This document shows, piece after piece, positions 7,472 to 16,356 of a DNA stretch of 25,003 nucleotides. The notes below the pieces were generated by a model that saw nothing but the letters and a program-made list of their open reading frames with translations, had not been told where the DNA came from and ran no database searches. Positions within the stretch are counted from its first letter, which is position 1. Each line of letters starts with the position of its first letter. The stretch comes from Planctomycetaceae bacterium (GTDB lineage: Bacteria; Planctomycetota; Planctomycetia; Pirellulales; UBA1268), in the NCBI GenBank assembly GCA_005789975.1, contig SXWC01000124.1:1-25003 (forward strand), written 5' to 3'. The position numbers were made by a program, and so were the translations under genes.

Positions 7472-8059
7472 CTAAGCCGAGTCCCCCGCGGCGGCCGCGG
7501 CGGGGCCGGCCGATTCGACGTCGAGTCCGCGGGCGAGCCGCTCGCGTCGCACCTCGGCGACAATGTCGTCGATCAGCTTTTGCTGTCCGCGGATGCCGGG
7601 CATCTGCGCTTGAAAACACCAGGCGATGGCCGCCGCGAGGCCGAGGCCTCCGATGAGGTGCGGCGTCACCCAGTCGCTGCTCCCCCTGCGGCCCGCCGCC
7701 GGATCGGCCGCGCCCCCCAACGCCACGATCGCCACCACGGCGAGCATGCCCGCGAGTGCGAAGGGAAAGGCGGCCCGCTTGAGTCGGCCGCTGCGGGCGA
7801 TGAATTCGTCGTCGAGCCCATACGCCTCGACCACCTCCCGGCACCACCGCCCGGTCCCGATGAAGTAGGTCACCGTCAGGCTGTTGACCAGCACCACGGA
7901 GAGCGCCGCAAAGACCCCCGACAGGCGATGGACGGTGCCCCAGCGGAGCACGGCGGGCTCGGTCACCCCATGCAGATCCCCGAGCCAAAGCCCGACGGCC
8001 GCCGTCGCCGCCAAGAGCGTCAGGGCGAAAATCGCCGCCCGCGTGAACACCCGCTCCAT
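7472..8059 (-). CDS. Conserved four-helix membrane protein, function unknown
   Basis: This 195-aa protein has four predicted membrane helices (about 8-27, 47-67, 97-116 and 134-150) with a polar loop between helices 2 and 3. H44 (TVHRLSGVF) and H134 (TPHLIGG) sit at the start of helices 2 and 4, an arrangement seen in some haem-b membrane proteins, but no diagnostic motif proves haem binding. FIGTGRWCREVVE after helix 2 looks conserved from my memory of planctomycete proteins. The start ATG at 8059 has AGGAG at 8071-8075, an 11-base spacing. The C-terminus is a charged helix followed by an Ala-rich end. I do not assign a function. Confidence 0.65.
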   Translation of the reverse strand: MERVFTRAAIFALTLLAATAAVGLWLGDLHGVTEPAVLRWGTVHRLSGVFAALSVVLVNSLTVTYFIGTGRWCREVVEAYGLDDEFIARSGRLKRAAFPFALAGMLAVVAIVALGGAADPAAGRRGSSDWVTPHLIGGLGLAAAIAWCFQAQMPGIRGQQKLIDDIVAEVRRERLARGLDVESAGPAAAAAGDSA

Positions 8060-8185
8060 ACCGTTTGAATCTCCTCGCGCGTCTCGTTGTCCGGCCCGCT
8101 CGGAATCGTGCCGGGAGGCCGATGCACGGCCCCAATGAACGTTATAGGCTGAAGCGATCCACCGGCACCATCAACCCCTCCCGCG

Positions 8186-9268
8186 ATGAAGCAGATACAC
8201 GCCCCTCCCGTGCTTGCGCTGACCTGCGGCGACCCCGCCGGAATCGGTCCGGAAGTGGTCGCCCTCGCCTGGGCCGCCACTCCCGCGCACGCCACCGCGC
8301 GGCTGCGGGTCTTCGCCGAACCGGCATGCTTGGCCGATGTGCTCGCCCGCCGCAGGGGCATGCCCGCACTCGCCGTGGAGCAGGTGGCCGCCGACGATCC
8401 GCGGCCCTCCGGGGGTCGCACGCTGCTGGTCGTCGATTCCGGACCCGCGGCCGGGGCCGGCGGGCCGATCGAGGCCGGTGTCATTTCGGCGGCCGGTGGC
8501 TTGGCGGCGGCGCGTGCCGTCGAGGCGGCGTTTGCGGCGACGCGGCGCGGGTTGGCCGACGCCCTCGTCACGGGACCACTGCACAAGGAGGCCCTGCACG
8601 CCGCCGGCTACGACGTGCCCGGGCACACCGAACTGCTCGCGCGGGCCTGCGGCCTGCCGGACGCGGCCGCATCGATGATGCTCTGGCTGCCGGCCGATCC
8701 CCAGGCGGGCCGCGCCGCGGGCCTCGGCGTGGTCCACGCCACGCTCCACGAGTCGCTGCGGTCCGCCGTCGAGCGGCTGTCGTCCTCCGGCATCGAGGCG
8801 GCGGGCTTGCGGCTGGCCGGGCTGCTTGCCGCGCTGCTCGGCCGCCCGCCTCGGATCGCGGTCGCCGCGGTCAATCCGCACGGTGGCGAAGGCGGACTGT
8901 TCGGCGACGAGGAGTCACGGATCGTGGCTCCCGCCGTGGCTCGGCTCGCGGCCGCCGGGGTGGCCGCGACGGGCCCCCTGCCGGCCGATACGCTCTTCCT
9001 GCGGGCAAGCCGGGGAGAATTCGACGGCGTGGTCGCGATGTAGCACGACCAGGGTCACATCCCCGTCAAACTGCTCGGCATGCACCGTGCGGTGAACATC
9101 ACGCTCGGACTGCCGCTCGTCCGCACGAGCGTCGCGCACGGCACCGGCTTCGACATCGTCGGTCGCGGTCTCGCCGATCCGTCGAGCATGCTTTCGGCCA
9201 TCGATGCCGCCGAGAAGCTCGTGGCAGCGGGTCGGCCTGCCGCTACCGCATCAGGCCGAGGCCGTTGA
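8186..9268 (+). pseudogene. pdxA: 4-hydroxythreonine-4-phosphate dehydrogenase PdxA, interrupted by an in-frame amber codon
   Basis: PdxA oxidises 4-phosphohydroxy-L-threonine in the DXP-dependent pathway to vitamin B6. The family parts are in order: LTCGDPAGIGPEVV, VTGPLHKEAL, PGHTELLARACG, the first metal His H184, NPHGGEGGLFGDEE with H232, and GPLPADTLF. At 9041-9043 the frame reads TAG where the family has the Tyr of MYHDQG. The reading then continues intact with [32 protein letters not shown] and FDIVGRG to a stop at 9266-9268. Termination at TAG gives 285 aa and loses the third metal ligand (H287) and about 70 C-terminal residues, so it should be inactive. Readthrough would give about 360 aa, a little over the usual ~330. 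It may be a recent nonsense mutation, an assembly error or true readthrough. Confidence 0.85.
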
Positions 9269-10277
9269 CGTACATCTCGGTGATGTCGATCAGCCCTTCC
9301 GTGGCGGGCTGATAGAAAAATGCCGTGGCATCGACGGGCCCGTTGAGCTCCACGTCGTGAAGGTCCATGACGCCGATCGGTTCCGGAGTCGCGTCGGCGA
9401 CGGGCCGCCTGCCGGGGATGGCCAGCCATTCGATGCGTCGCGGCACCAGATCCGACTTGCCGATCGACAGGCGGATGCTCCACGGCACGCCATCCGGCAG
9501 ATCGGCCGGCCCCACGCCGCCGGGCTGTTTGATGCGGTCTTTCAACTCGGGGAGCACGATCCCGAGATGATCGGGCGCCCAGTTGCCCTGCACGATCCAC
9601 ACGGGCGTGCCTTCGAGATCGCCGGGCGTGGCCTCCGAAAATCGGAACCAGTGGCGGAGCAGCCGCAGCGTTCGCTGCAGTCCGCCGAGGTAGGCCGTGC
9701 CATCGGCGGCATCGGGCGCCTTGAGCGCGGAGAGTTTGCCGCGAACGCGGCGCACGTCGATCCGCTGCAGGGTCGCCGGCTCCTCGCCGTTGTGCTGGTG
9801 CATCCAGCAGAACAGCCCGTCGGAGACCTCCGTCAGCTCGAATGTCTCGGTGTCGCAGGTCAGCGTGGAGTCGAACCGGAACCGCTGCTCCTCCCCCTTC
9901 CCCGACTGGATGTAACGGCCCGTGCCCACGAGGACGCGGTCGCCCACGCGGGCCTTTTGGCGGATCTTGAGCGACACGGCCTTGGCGCGTGCGAACACGG
10001 CCAGCGAACTGGCGACGATTCTTTCCGCCTGGGCGGCCGCATCCTCCGTCGGGGCCGCCGCCGGGGTGGCCGCGCCATCCGGGCCCCGGCTGTAGACGCT
10101 CGCCGCCGGTTCGTCGCCGCCGGTGGGGGCGGTCCCGGCCGGGAGGAGCGCGACGACCAGGGCGGCCGCCGCCAGGCGACGGCGGAAGACGGGAGGTTTG
10201 GCGTGGGTTGGGATCGTCACAGTCGGGCCGACTTTGAGGATTTTGCCAAAGAAACCACCGTCCAAGCGTCGAAACAT
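9243..10277 (-). CDS. Secreted LolA-like beta-fold protein, function unknown
   Basis: From the ATG at 10277 the product is 344 aa; a GTG at 10220 would start just before the signal peptide and is also plausible. The N-terminus contains [17 protein letters not shown], a clear Arg-rich plus hydrophobic export signal, followed by an Ala/Pro/Gly-rich linker. The body has alternating strands such as [49 protein letters not shown] and [20 protein letters not shown]. These resemble the LolA/LppX-like outer-membrane lipid-carrier fold common in planctomycete secreted proteins. Its end overlaps the extended pdxA frame by 26 bp, convergently. It is divergent from the lipoprotein gene at 10426. The ligand and role are unknown. 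Confidence 0.65.
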   Translation of the reverse strand: MFRRLDGGFFGKILKVGPTVTIPTHAKPPVFRRRLAAAALVVALLPAGTAPTGGDEPAASVYSRGPDGAATPAAAPTEDAAAQAERIVASSLAVFARAKAVSLKIRQKARVGDRVLVGTGRYIQSGKGEEQRFRFDSTLTCDTETFELTEVSDGLFCWMHQHNGEEPATLQRIDVRRVRGKLSALKAPDAADGTAYLGGLQRTLRLLRHWFRFSEATPGDLEGTPVWIVQGNWAPDHLGIVLPELKDRIKQPGGVGPADLPDGVPWSIRLSIGKSDLVPRRIEWLAIPGRRPVADATPEPIGVMDLHDVELNGPVDATAFFYQPATEGLIDITEMYVNGLGLMR

Positions 10278-10425
10278 CTCTCGTGAATGGTCCCGTCGGG
10301 GCCGTTCTCCGGCTTCGTCGCCGGCGGTGAGTCTACGGAATCGGCTCTTTCCGGCCCATGCCGGAACAGGCCGTTCCTGACGGCCGCAAACGACCGTTCC
10401 GGCACGGGTTCCTGGAGGTATTGCG

Positions 10426-11700
10426 ATGCTGAAGCGACGTCTGCAGGGCTTCGTCGGCATGTCGATCGCGGCGACGCTGACGGGCTGCACGATTCCGGCG
10501 AATTCGCCGTTCACCGGCCTGGCCCAGATCCGGCCGGTTGCCACCCCGCACACCAATGTTCTGCCCCCCGCAGCGATGCTCCAGCATCCCGGCCCCGGCG
10601 TTGACGGCCCCGGTCCAGGCATCATTCATCCGGCCTCCTACGAAGCCTCGCTCGAGGCGGCGGGCGTCGGCGGCATGATGGCTGACGGAGCCGGCGGGAT
10701 CTACGGCATGGCCCCCACGTCGCAGGTCGGATTCGTCGGCAACGACGGGATGCAGGTTCGCTGGGACATCTCGATGCCGGGCGGGTTCGATTCCGAGCCG
10801 CTCGTCAGCCCGGGCCGCTACGACTTCCCGCAGGGTGCGATCTACCGTCTGAAGCTCACCGACATCCCCGGCCGCGAGGGGATCGAGCTCTACCCGTCGC
10901 TCGAAGTGGCGCCCGTGACGCCGCGGACGGCGGCCTACCTCGCGCACAACGCGGTGCCGTTCCAGATCACCGAGGAGGATCTCGACCAGGTGACGACCGG
11001 AAACTTCGTCACGAAGGTCGTCTATCTTCCCGACGCCGAGTATCAGGAGCTCGCCGTCGCGGGCGTGGAGACCCTCGTCAGCACCCGGCTCGACCCCGGT
11101 TGTGATCCGGTCGTGGAAGCCGATCGCCGCGGCTCGATCCTGGCGATCATCCGCATCGGCAACAAGGATCTCGAATCACCGGGTGCCGCCGGTGTCGCCG
11201 CCGGCGGTCTGGCCATGGGCGGCCCCGGCACCGCCACGCCCGCCGGCATGGCGGCCCCGCTCGGCATGCCCTGCGGCGGCAATCCGGCACAACTGCCCCC
11301 CGCCTTCCTCGCCGGCATGACGGCACCGCAGTACGGCATGCCCCACGTCGGCACGCCGATCGGCTTGCCCGGTCCCGCGCACGTCCCGCTCGGGGTGCCC
11401 GCCGGATTGCAGAAGCACACGATCACGAACCACACCAAGATGCACATTCCGCCCCCCTCGCGGTCGGTCGGTCTCCACGTTCAGGAGTTCCCGGGCCTCA
11501 GCTACCCGAAGCCCGCGCGACACGCCTACGTGCTCGAGCGGCATGATGTGCCGAAGCTCCATCTCAAGCAGCCGCACGAGGATCGCACGCGGTTCGTCGA
11601 CAACGGCGGCATGGATCCCGACACGATCAACGCCGGTGCCCGCATGGTGCACGGCGGCGGAGGCGACGAACTGCCCTGCCCGCCGGAGCCGATGGAATAG
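10426..11700 (+). CDS. Lipoprotein with planctomycete-type domain, paralogue of the next gene
   Basis: The start ATG has a perfect GGAGG (10414-10418) seven bases upstream. Residues 1-21 form a lipoprotein signal with lipobox LTGC (C21). The central region (about 105-230) contains YRLKLTDIPGREGIELYPSL, PFQITEEDLDQV and NFVTKVVYLPD, then EADRRGSILAIIRIGNKD. The next gene repeats this domain plan. After about residue 235 the protein becomes rich in Gly, Met, Pro and Ala, likely disordered, and ends with a His/Pro-rich section. It is probably anchored in a membrane facing the periplasm. I recall similar proteins widely in planctomycetes, without known function. The stop is TAG. Confidence 0.7.
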   Translation: MLKRRLQGFVGMSIAATLTGCTIPANSPFTGLAQIRPVATPHTNVLPPAAMLQHPGPGVDGPGPGIIHPASYEASLEAAGVGGMMADGAGGIYGMAPTSQVGFVGNDGMQVRWDISMPGGFDSEPLVSPGRYDFPQGAIYRLKLTDIPGREGIELYPSLEVAPVTPRTAAYLAHNAVPFQITEEDLDQVTTGNFVTKVVYLPDAEYQELAVAGVETLVSTRLDPGCDPVVEADRRGSILAIIRIGNKDLESPGAAGVAAGGLAMGGPGTATPAGMAAPLGMPCGGNPAQLPPAFLAGMTAPQYGMPHVGTPIGLPGPAHVPLGVPAGLQKHTITNHTKMHIPPPSRSVGLHVQEFPGLSYPKPARHAYVLERHDVPKLHLKQPHEDRTRFVDNGGMDPDTINAGARMVHGGGGDELPCPPEPME

Positions 11701-11758
11701 GCGGCCGACGCGAGCTTCCCGGACAGACTGACCATCCGACCCATTCGGAACCGCATCC

Positions 11759-12496
11759 ATGACCGCCGCCGGCATTCAAACCGCGACAGCCATCCCGATG
11801 CGGACGCACGACACCGGCACAAGGAGCATCAAGACTTTCCGGACAGGGACCGTGCTGCGGTTCTCCCGCGGGCTGCTGGCGACCGCCGTTCTCGTTTCGG
11901 CATCTTCGGGGGGACTTGACCCCGGGGCTGCCGCGTCGAGTCCGGCGGACACATTCGCCAACACCTCTATACCGGGAGCGATTGGCGCCTCACGGAGGCC
12001 GCAGCCCGGTCCCTGTCCGGAATCTCTGCTACCCGCGGGTGTGCAGCCGGTCGAGATCCGCGGACCGGCGGGCCTCGAGTTGGCGATCGAGACGGCCGAG
12101 GGCTGGTCGCCGCTGCGGACCGGACCGCTGCGAATGGGGCTGGTGGTGGGCCAGGCCTACCGGCTGCGAGTCGGAGGAATCCCGGGCCGTGAGGGGGAGG
12201 AACTTTTCCCCTCCGTCCGCGTGCTGGCGAAGCTGGCCACCCCTCCGGGCATGGCCTGGCGATTTCCCGTCGAGATCGTGATCGACGGGGACGACCTCGA
12301 TTCCGCCTCGGGCGGCGCGCACGTTCGTCGCGTCGTCTACGCCTCGTGTGAATCGGAGCAGCCCGACCCGGTGCCTGCCGGCTGGTTCGACGTCAAGCCC
12401 GGTGACGACGCCCTCGAGGTCGCCCGCACGCTCGGCGATCCGGTCGCAGAGTTCGTGATCGGCAACCGTCTGCCCGCGCCGGGGAGCCTGCCATGA
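11759..12496 (+). CDS. Exported protein, paralogue of the preceding lipoprotein
   Basis: This 245-aa product starts at ATG 11759; ATG 11798 and GTG 11852 are in-frame alternatives. The latter would give a compact signal peptide (LRFSRGLLATAVLVSASSGG), and the true start is uncertain. The body matches the domain of the upstream lipoprotein: YRLRVGGIPGREGEELFPSV here against YRLKLTDIPGREGIELYPSL there, then PVEIVIDGDDLDSASGGAHV and VRRVVYA, and finally an AEFVIGNRLP end. It lacks the upstream protein's Gly/Met-rich tail. Its stop overlaps the next start (ATGA at 12493-12496), so the two are likely co-translated. Function unknown. Confidence 0.65.
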   Translation: MTAAGIQTATAIPMRTHDTGTRSIKTFRTGTVLRFSRGLLATAVLVSASSGGLDPGAAASSPADTFANTSIPGAIGASRRPQPGPCPESLLPAGVQPVEIRGPAGLELAIETAEGWSPLRTGPLRMGLVVGQAYRLRVGGIPGREGEELFPSVRVLAKLATPPGMAWRFPVEIVIDGDDLDSASGGAHVRRVVYASCESEQPDPVPAGWFDVKPGDDALEVARTLGDPVAEFVIGNRLPAPGSLP

Positions 12497-13917
12497 ATGA
12501 CACCCCGGATGCTCAGCGCGTCGTCGTGTCTCCGGCCGTCCGGCTCCGCTGGCTGCGGATGCTCGCCCTGGCGGCGACCGCTCTTTTGCTCGCGTCTTGC
12601 CGTGCGTTGCCGCTGACGGCCCTGGCGACGACCGGGGCCGTCTCCGACGCCACGATGCTCATCGAGGATGGTGCCGCCGCGCCGCTGGCTGCCGCGGGCC
12701 CCGCCGCGGCCGACGTGCCTTCGCTCGACGCCGTCGTCGATGCCGGGCCCGCGATCGAGGCGGTCGCCGTGCGGCCCGCTGCGATCGAGCAGGCCGCGAT
12801 CGAGGATTTCCTGGTGACCCGTGCCGGACTCGAGGCCCCCTGCCCCGCCCTGCCCCGGATCGGTGGTGGCTGCGAGCCGCGCTGGAGGACGCATGCCCCG
12901 CGCACGGGGCCGGGGGGAGCGGCCTGCCCCAGCGGCGATTGCGGTCCTCGATGCCCGCCGACCGGCTGCCTGACCTGCGAGCCGCCACCGCCGCCGGTCG
13001 TCGGTCCGTATCTCGTCTGCGATGGCGGCGATGCCTGCCGGCCGGCGCGGGCGGTTGGTGACGACCGGCTCGCAAACCTCACGGCGGGCGACACCGTCGC
13101 CCGCTTCCGTCCGGCCGACGAGATGCCCGACTCGGTCGATGTGCGGCTCGTGGCCTCCAACTGCGCCTGCGTGTTCGCACCCCGCTTCGGCGCCGTCCGC
13201 GAGGTCACCCGCCCGTTCGAAGGCGCGCGGCCCGAGGGCCCCCGCGGACTCGCGCTCGACGCCGGCGTGGAGCTGGAGGAGACGCTGCAGCCGGTCTGCG
13301 GCAAGACGCAGAGCGTGGCCCTCGAGGCGGCCCGCAAGGCGCTGCCCGGTGTCGCCGTGCACGAGCGGCTCGGTCCGCTCGCGGTGGACCAGGGCGACAT
13401 GCCCCGCGAGGACGACGGCCTTCAAGGCCCGATCGAGCGGGTCGCCGAGCAGACTCCCGAACTCGCGCGGCTGCGGCAGCGGCCGCTGGTGCAGGTGGGC
13501 TTCGACGTGCCGATCGCCTGGACGTGCATCAAGGCGGCCAACGTGGTCTTGAACGACCAGGCGGCCGCGGTGGTGGCGGTCGATCGCGGCACGGCCACGC
13601 TCCGCTTCGAAGAGCCGGGCCGCGCCGAACTCACGCTCTGCAAGCGTGCCGGCAGCGACACGGCGCGGGCGGGCGAGGAGCTCGACTTCACGATCTTCAT
13701 GCTCAACTCGGGCGATCGTCCGCTCACGGGGGTGGTGCTCGCCGACGCCCTCCCGGCCCGGCTCGACTACGTTCCCGATTCCGCGGCAGCCAGCGTGCCG
13801 GCCGATTTCGTCACCGAGACCGGCGACGACGGGGCGGTCGTCCTCACCTGGCGGCTCGAGGGGACGCTCCAGCCCGGTGAAAGCGGTTTCGTTCGATTCC
13901 GCACGGTGGTGAAGTAA
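12493..13917 (+). CDS. Lipoprotein with C-terminal DUF11-type repeat domain
   Basis: This 474-aa product has a lipoprotein signal ending LLLASC (C36). A GTG codon at residue 12 offers a shorter signal. Residues ~110-175 are rich in Cys and Pro (for example CLTCEPPPPPVVGPY), a region likely crosslinked or disordered. The C-terminal ~110 residues fit a DUF11 domain: AELTLCKRAGSDTARAGEEL, then FTIFMLNSGDRPLTGVVLAD, LPARLDYVPDS and LQPGESGFVRFRTVVK. DUF11 domains form immunoglobulin-like beta modules in large surface proteins of planctomycetes and other bacteria. Its position behind two paralogous envelope genes, with an ATGA overlap, suggests an envelope-associated assembly. Confidence 0.7.
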   Translation: MNDTPDAQRVVVSPAVRLRWLRMLALAATALLLASCRALPLTALATTGAVSDATMLIEDGAAAPLAAAGPAAADVPSLDAVVDAGPAIEAVAVRPAAIEQAAIEDFLVTRAGLEAPCPALPRIGGGCEPRWRTHAPRTGPGGAACPSGDCGPRCPPTGCLTCEPPPPPVVGPYLVCDGGDACRPARAVGDDRLANLTAGDTVARFRPADEMPDSVDVRLVASNCACVFAPRFGAVREVTRPFEGARPEGPRGLALDAGVELEETLQPVCGKTQSVALEAARKALPGVAVHERLGPLAVDQGDMPREDDGLQGPIERVAEQTPELARLRQRPLVQVGFDVPIAWTCIKAANVVLNDQAAAVVAVDRGTATLRFEEPGRAELTLCKRAGSDTARAGEELDFTIFMLNSGDRPLTGVVLADALPARLDYVPDSAAASVPADFVTETGDDGAVVLTWRLEGTLQPGESGFVRFRTVVK

Positions 13918-13931
13918 GCCACACCCGGTGG

Positions 13932-13961
13932 TTGCCCCCGCCGGTGCGCGGCGGTTACGAT
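13932..13961 (+). promoter_or_regulatory. Candidate promoter of the thioredoxin-like gene
   Basis: TTGCCC (13932-13937) and TACGAT (13956-13961) are separated by 18 bases, and the predicted start of transcription lies about 45 bases before the ATG at 14013. The hexamers match the sigma-70 consensus at about four positions each. The DUF11 gene ends only 15 bases upstream, so this would separate two transcripts. Confidence 0.4.
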
Positions 13962-14012
13962 CCGCACACCCACGGAGCCGTCCGGCTCCGGTCTTTTTCC
14001 CTCGAGGTTTCC

Positions 14013-15197
14013 ATGTCGAATCGCCCCCACGACTCCCGCTCGTCGCTCCTCCGGCTGGTTTTGACCGTGCTCGCCGTCGTCGCCGGGATCGGAATCAACG
14101 CCGTGTCGCTGCAGGCCATGCAGCCGGCCACCGCCGGGGCCGACCCCATTCCAGCCACCGAACTGAGCGTGCCGGCGCTGCCGCAGGGGACGCCCGAGGA
14201 GATGCTCGCGTTCGTCGAGGGACTCATGCCGCCGAAGACGCAGCCCCGCTCGCGGCAGGAGATGATGACGTACATCCGCGATGTTTCGCGGGTGGCGATC
14301 GAGGCGACCGACGCGATCTTCCCCCAGGTGAAGGCCGATGATCCGCTCTACGCGAAGGCCGCGAAGCTGAAGCTCGCGAGCCTGATGCGGCTTTCACAGT
14401 TGGGTGACGAGCAGGCCGGCGGTGATCTCGCCGCCTTCGCCGCGACCCTCGCCGACAGCCCCGTTGAGGAACTCGCGATGGAGGCCAAGCGGCTCCTCGT
14501 CGTCTCCGAGGCGCAGAAGATGTTCGCCGAGGAGAAATTCGACGCGGCACCGGAACTCGTGAAGAAGGCCGCCACGCTGCTGGCCGCGAATCCCGACGAC
14601 CAGCAGACCGCCGGGCTCGTGATGCAGCTCTGCGGAGCGCTCGAGCAGATCCCCGACGGTGAGAAGGTCGCTGCCGACGCACTGATGACGTTTGGCCCGA
14701 TCCTCACGGCCAGCAAGAATCCGCGGATCAAGGAACTCGGCGAGAGTTTCGCGGGCAAACTGCGGCTCCTCTCGCTCCCCGGCAAGCCGATGGAGATCAA
14801 GGGCGACCTGCTCGACGGCACGGCGTTCGACCAGAAGTCGCTCGTCGGCAAGGTCGTGCTCGTCGATTTCTGGGCCACCTGGTGCGGCCCCTGCATCGCC
14901 GAGATCCCCAACATGCTCGCCGAATACGAGAAATACCACGACAAGGGCTTCGAGGTGGTGGGCATCAGTCTCGACGAGGAGAAGGGGAAGGTCGATGCCT
15001 TCGTGGCTGAAAACAAGATCCCCTGGCCGATCATCTACGCCGGCAAGGGCTGGCAGGACCCGACGGCGCAGTTTTACGGCATCTCCGGGATCCCGCAGCT
15101 GATCCTCATCGGCCGCGACGGCAACGTGATCACGCTCAACGCGCGGGGCGAGAAGCTCGCCGAGCGGCTCGCCGAGCTCTTCAAGGACGCCGGCTGA
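14013..15197 (+). CDS. TlpA/ResA-type thioredoxin-like protein with helical N-terminal region
   Basis: The start ATG has GAGG five bases upstream; a longer frame opens at 13932 but lacks a signal. The 394-aa product has an N-terminal signal or anchor (LLRLVLTVLAVVAGIGI, about 12-28). Next comes a long alpha-helical region (about 60-255) resembling TPR-like helices, then a thioredoxin domain. That domain holds KVVLVDFWATWCGPC with redox cysteines C291 and C294, GFEVVGISLDEEKGKVDAF and the cis-Pro motif GIPQLILIGRDG. Such proteins act outside the cytoplasm, reducing disulfides, for instance in cytochrome c maturation. Whether this one serves that pathway is unknown, as no ccm/ccs genes are nearby. 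Confidence 0.85.
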   Translation: MSNRPHDSRSSLLRLVLTVLAVVAGIGINAVSLQAMQPATAGADPIPATELSVPALPQGTPEEMLAFVEGLMPPKTQPRSRQEMMTYIRDVSRVAIEATDAIFPQVKADDPLYAKAAKLKLASLMRLSQLGDEQAGGDLAAFAATLADSPVEELAMEAKRLLVVSEAQKMFAEEKFDAAPELVKKAATLLAANPDDQQTAGLVMQLCGALEQIPDGEKVAADALMTFGPILTASKNPRIKELGESFAGKLRLLSLPGKPMEIKGDLLDGTAFDQKSLVGKVVLVDFWATWCGPCIAEIPNMLAEYEKYHDKGFEVVGISLDEEKGKVDAFVAENKIPWPIIYAGKGWQDPTAQFYGISGIPQLILIGRDGNVITLNARGEKLAERLAELFKDAG

Positions 15198-15216
15198 ACG
15201 CCGGGGTGTTTGCGTG

Positions 15217-16356
15217 ATGCACGAGCCCGAGTCGGTGGCCCGGTCGCGGTGGAGCGTGTCGAAGCGGGCGGCCGCCTTCGATTCGTCGGGCATCCGCAAG
15301 GCGTTCGACCTCGCGGCACAGCTCGACGACCCGGTCAACCTCTCGATCGGCCAGCCAGATTTCGAGATGCCGGCGGCGGCCCGCGAGGCGGCGAAGGCGG
15401 CGGCCGACGCCGGCAGGAACGGTTACACGCCCACGCAGGGGGTTTCCGCGCTCCGCGAGCGGCTGGAGGCGGATGCCCGGCGGGAAACCGGGCAGCCTGA
15501 CCGCAGGCTGTGCGTCACCAGCGGCTCGAGCGGGGCGCTCGTGCTCGCGCTGATGGCGCTCGTCGATCCCGGCGACGAGGTGATCGTGTTCGAGCCGGCG
15601 TTCGTGATGTACCGGCCGCTCGTCGAGTTTCTCGGGGGCCGCGTGGTGCCGATCGACACCTCGCCGTCGTTTCGGATCGATGTCGACCGGGTCGCCGCGG
15701 CGATCACGCCGGCCACGCGGGCGATCCTGCTGAACACGCCGGCCAATCCCACCGGCTTCGTCGCCGACGCCGACACGGTCCGCGATCTGGCGGCGCTCGC
15801 CGAGCAGCGGGGGGTCACGCTCGTCAGCGACGAGCTCTACCGCTCCTACTGTTATGACTCGCCCTTCCACTCCCCTGCCCTGCACTCCGAGCAGGTCGTC
15901 GTGATCGACGGCTTCTCGAAGTCGCATGCCATGACGGGCTGGCGGGTGGGCTGGATTCACGGCCCGAAGCCGATCATCGATGCCGTGACGATGATGCAGC
16001 AGTACACCTTCGTCTGCGCGCCGCAGCCGGGGCAGTGGGCCGCGATCGCGGCCCTCGACTGCCCGATGGACCTGCCGCTCGCCGAGTGCCGCCGCAAGCG
16101 AAACAAGCTGATGGAGGGCCTCCGTGGCCACTATGAGTTCGTGCAGCCCGGCGGCGCGTTCTATCTCTACCCGAAGGCTCCGGGCGGATCGGGCAAGGCG
16201 TTCGCCGAGCGGGCGGCTGCCGAGGAGAAACTGATCGTGGTGCCGGGCAGCGTGTTCGGCCGCGCCGACACCCACTTCCGCATCGCCTACACCGTCAGCG
16301 AGCGAACGCTCGACCGCGGCATCGCCGCCCTGCAGCGGCTCGCCGCCGGGCGATGA
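15217..16356 (+). CDS. Class I/II pyridoxal-phosphate-dependent aminotransferase
   Basis: From ATG 15217 the product is 379 aa (GTG 15214 would add one residue). It shows the fold-type I aminotransferase signatures in order: LSIGQPDFEMP, YTPTQGVSALRE, the cofactor-phosphate region TSGSSGALVLAL, NTPANPTGF, SDELYRSYCYD, and the Schiff-base lysine K235 in GFSKSHAMTGWRVGW. The C-terminal Arg in HFRIAYTVSE binds the substrate carboxylate. This is the AspC-like prokaryotic subgroup, which takes aspartate, alanine or aromatic amino acids; the exact substrate cannot be told. It depends on PLP, whose maker PdxA is interrupted at 9041. Its 3' end overlaps the convergent PEP-CTERM gene by 62 bp. Confidence 0.9.
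   Translation: MHEPESVARSRWSVSKRAAAFDSSGIRKAFDLAAQLDDPVNLSIGQPDFEMPAAAREAAKAAADAGRNGYTPTQGVSALRERLEADARRETGQPDRRLCVTSGSSGALVLALMALVDPGDEVIVFEPAFVMYRPLVEFLGGRVVPIDTSPSFRIDVDRVAAAITPATRAILLNTPANPTGFVADADTVRDLAALAEQRGVTLVSDELYRSYCYDSPFHSPALHSEQVVVIDGFSKSHAMTGWRVGWIHGPKPIIDAVTMMQQYTFVCAPQPGQWAAIAALDCPMDLPLAECRRKRNKLMEGLRGHYEFVQPGGAFYLYPKAPGGSGKAFAERAAAEEKLIVVPGSVFGRADTHFRIAYTVSERTLDRGIAALQRLAAGR

Noticed and set aside
9041..9043. Idea that TAG is reassigned to an amino acid throughout this genome
   Set aside because: TAG ends the genes at 7472-8059 and 10426-11700 at sensible positions, so it works as a normal stop here; the pdxA case must be local.
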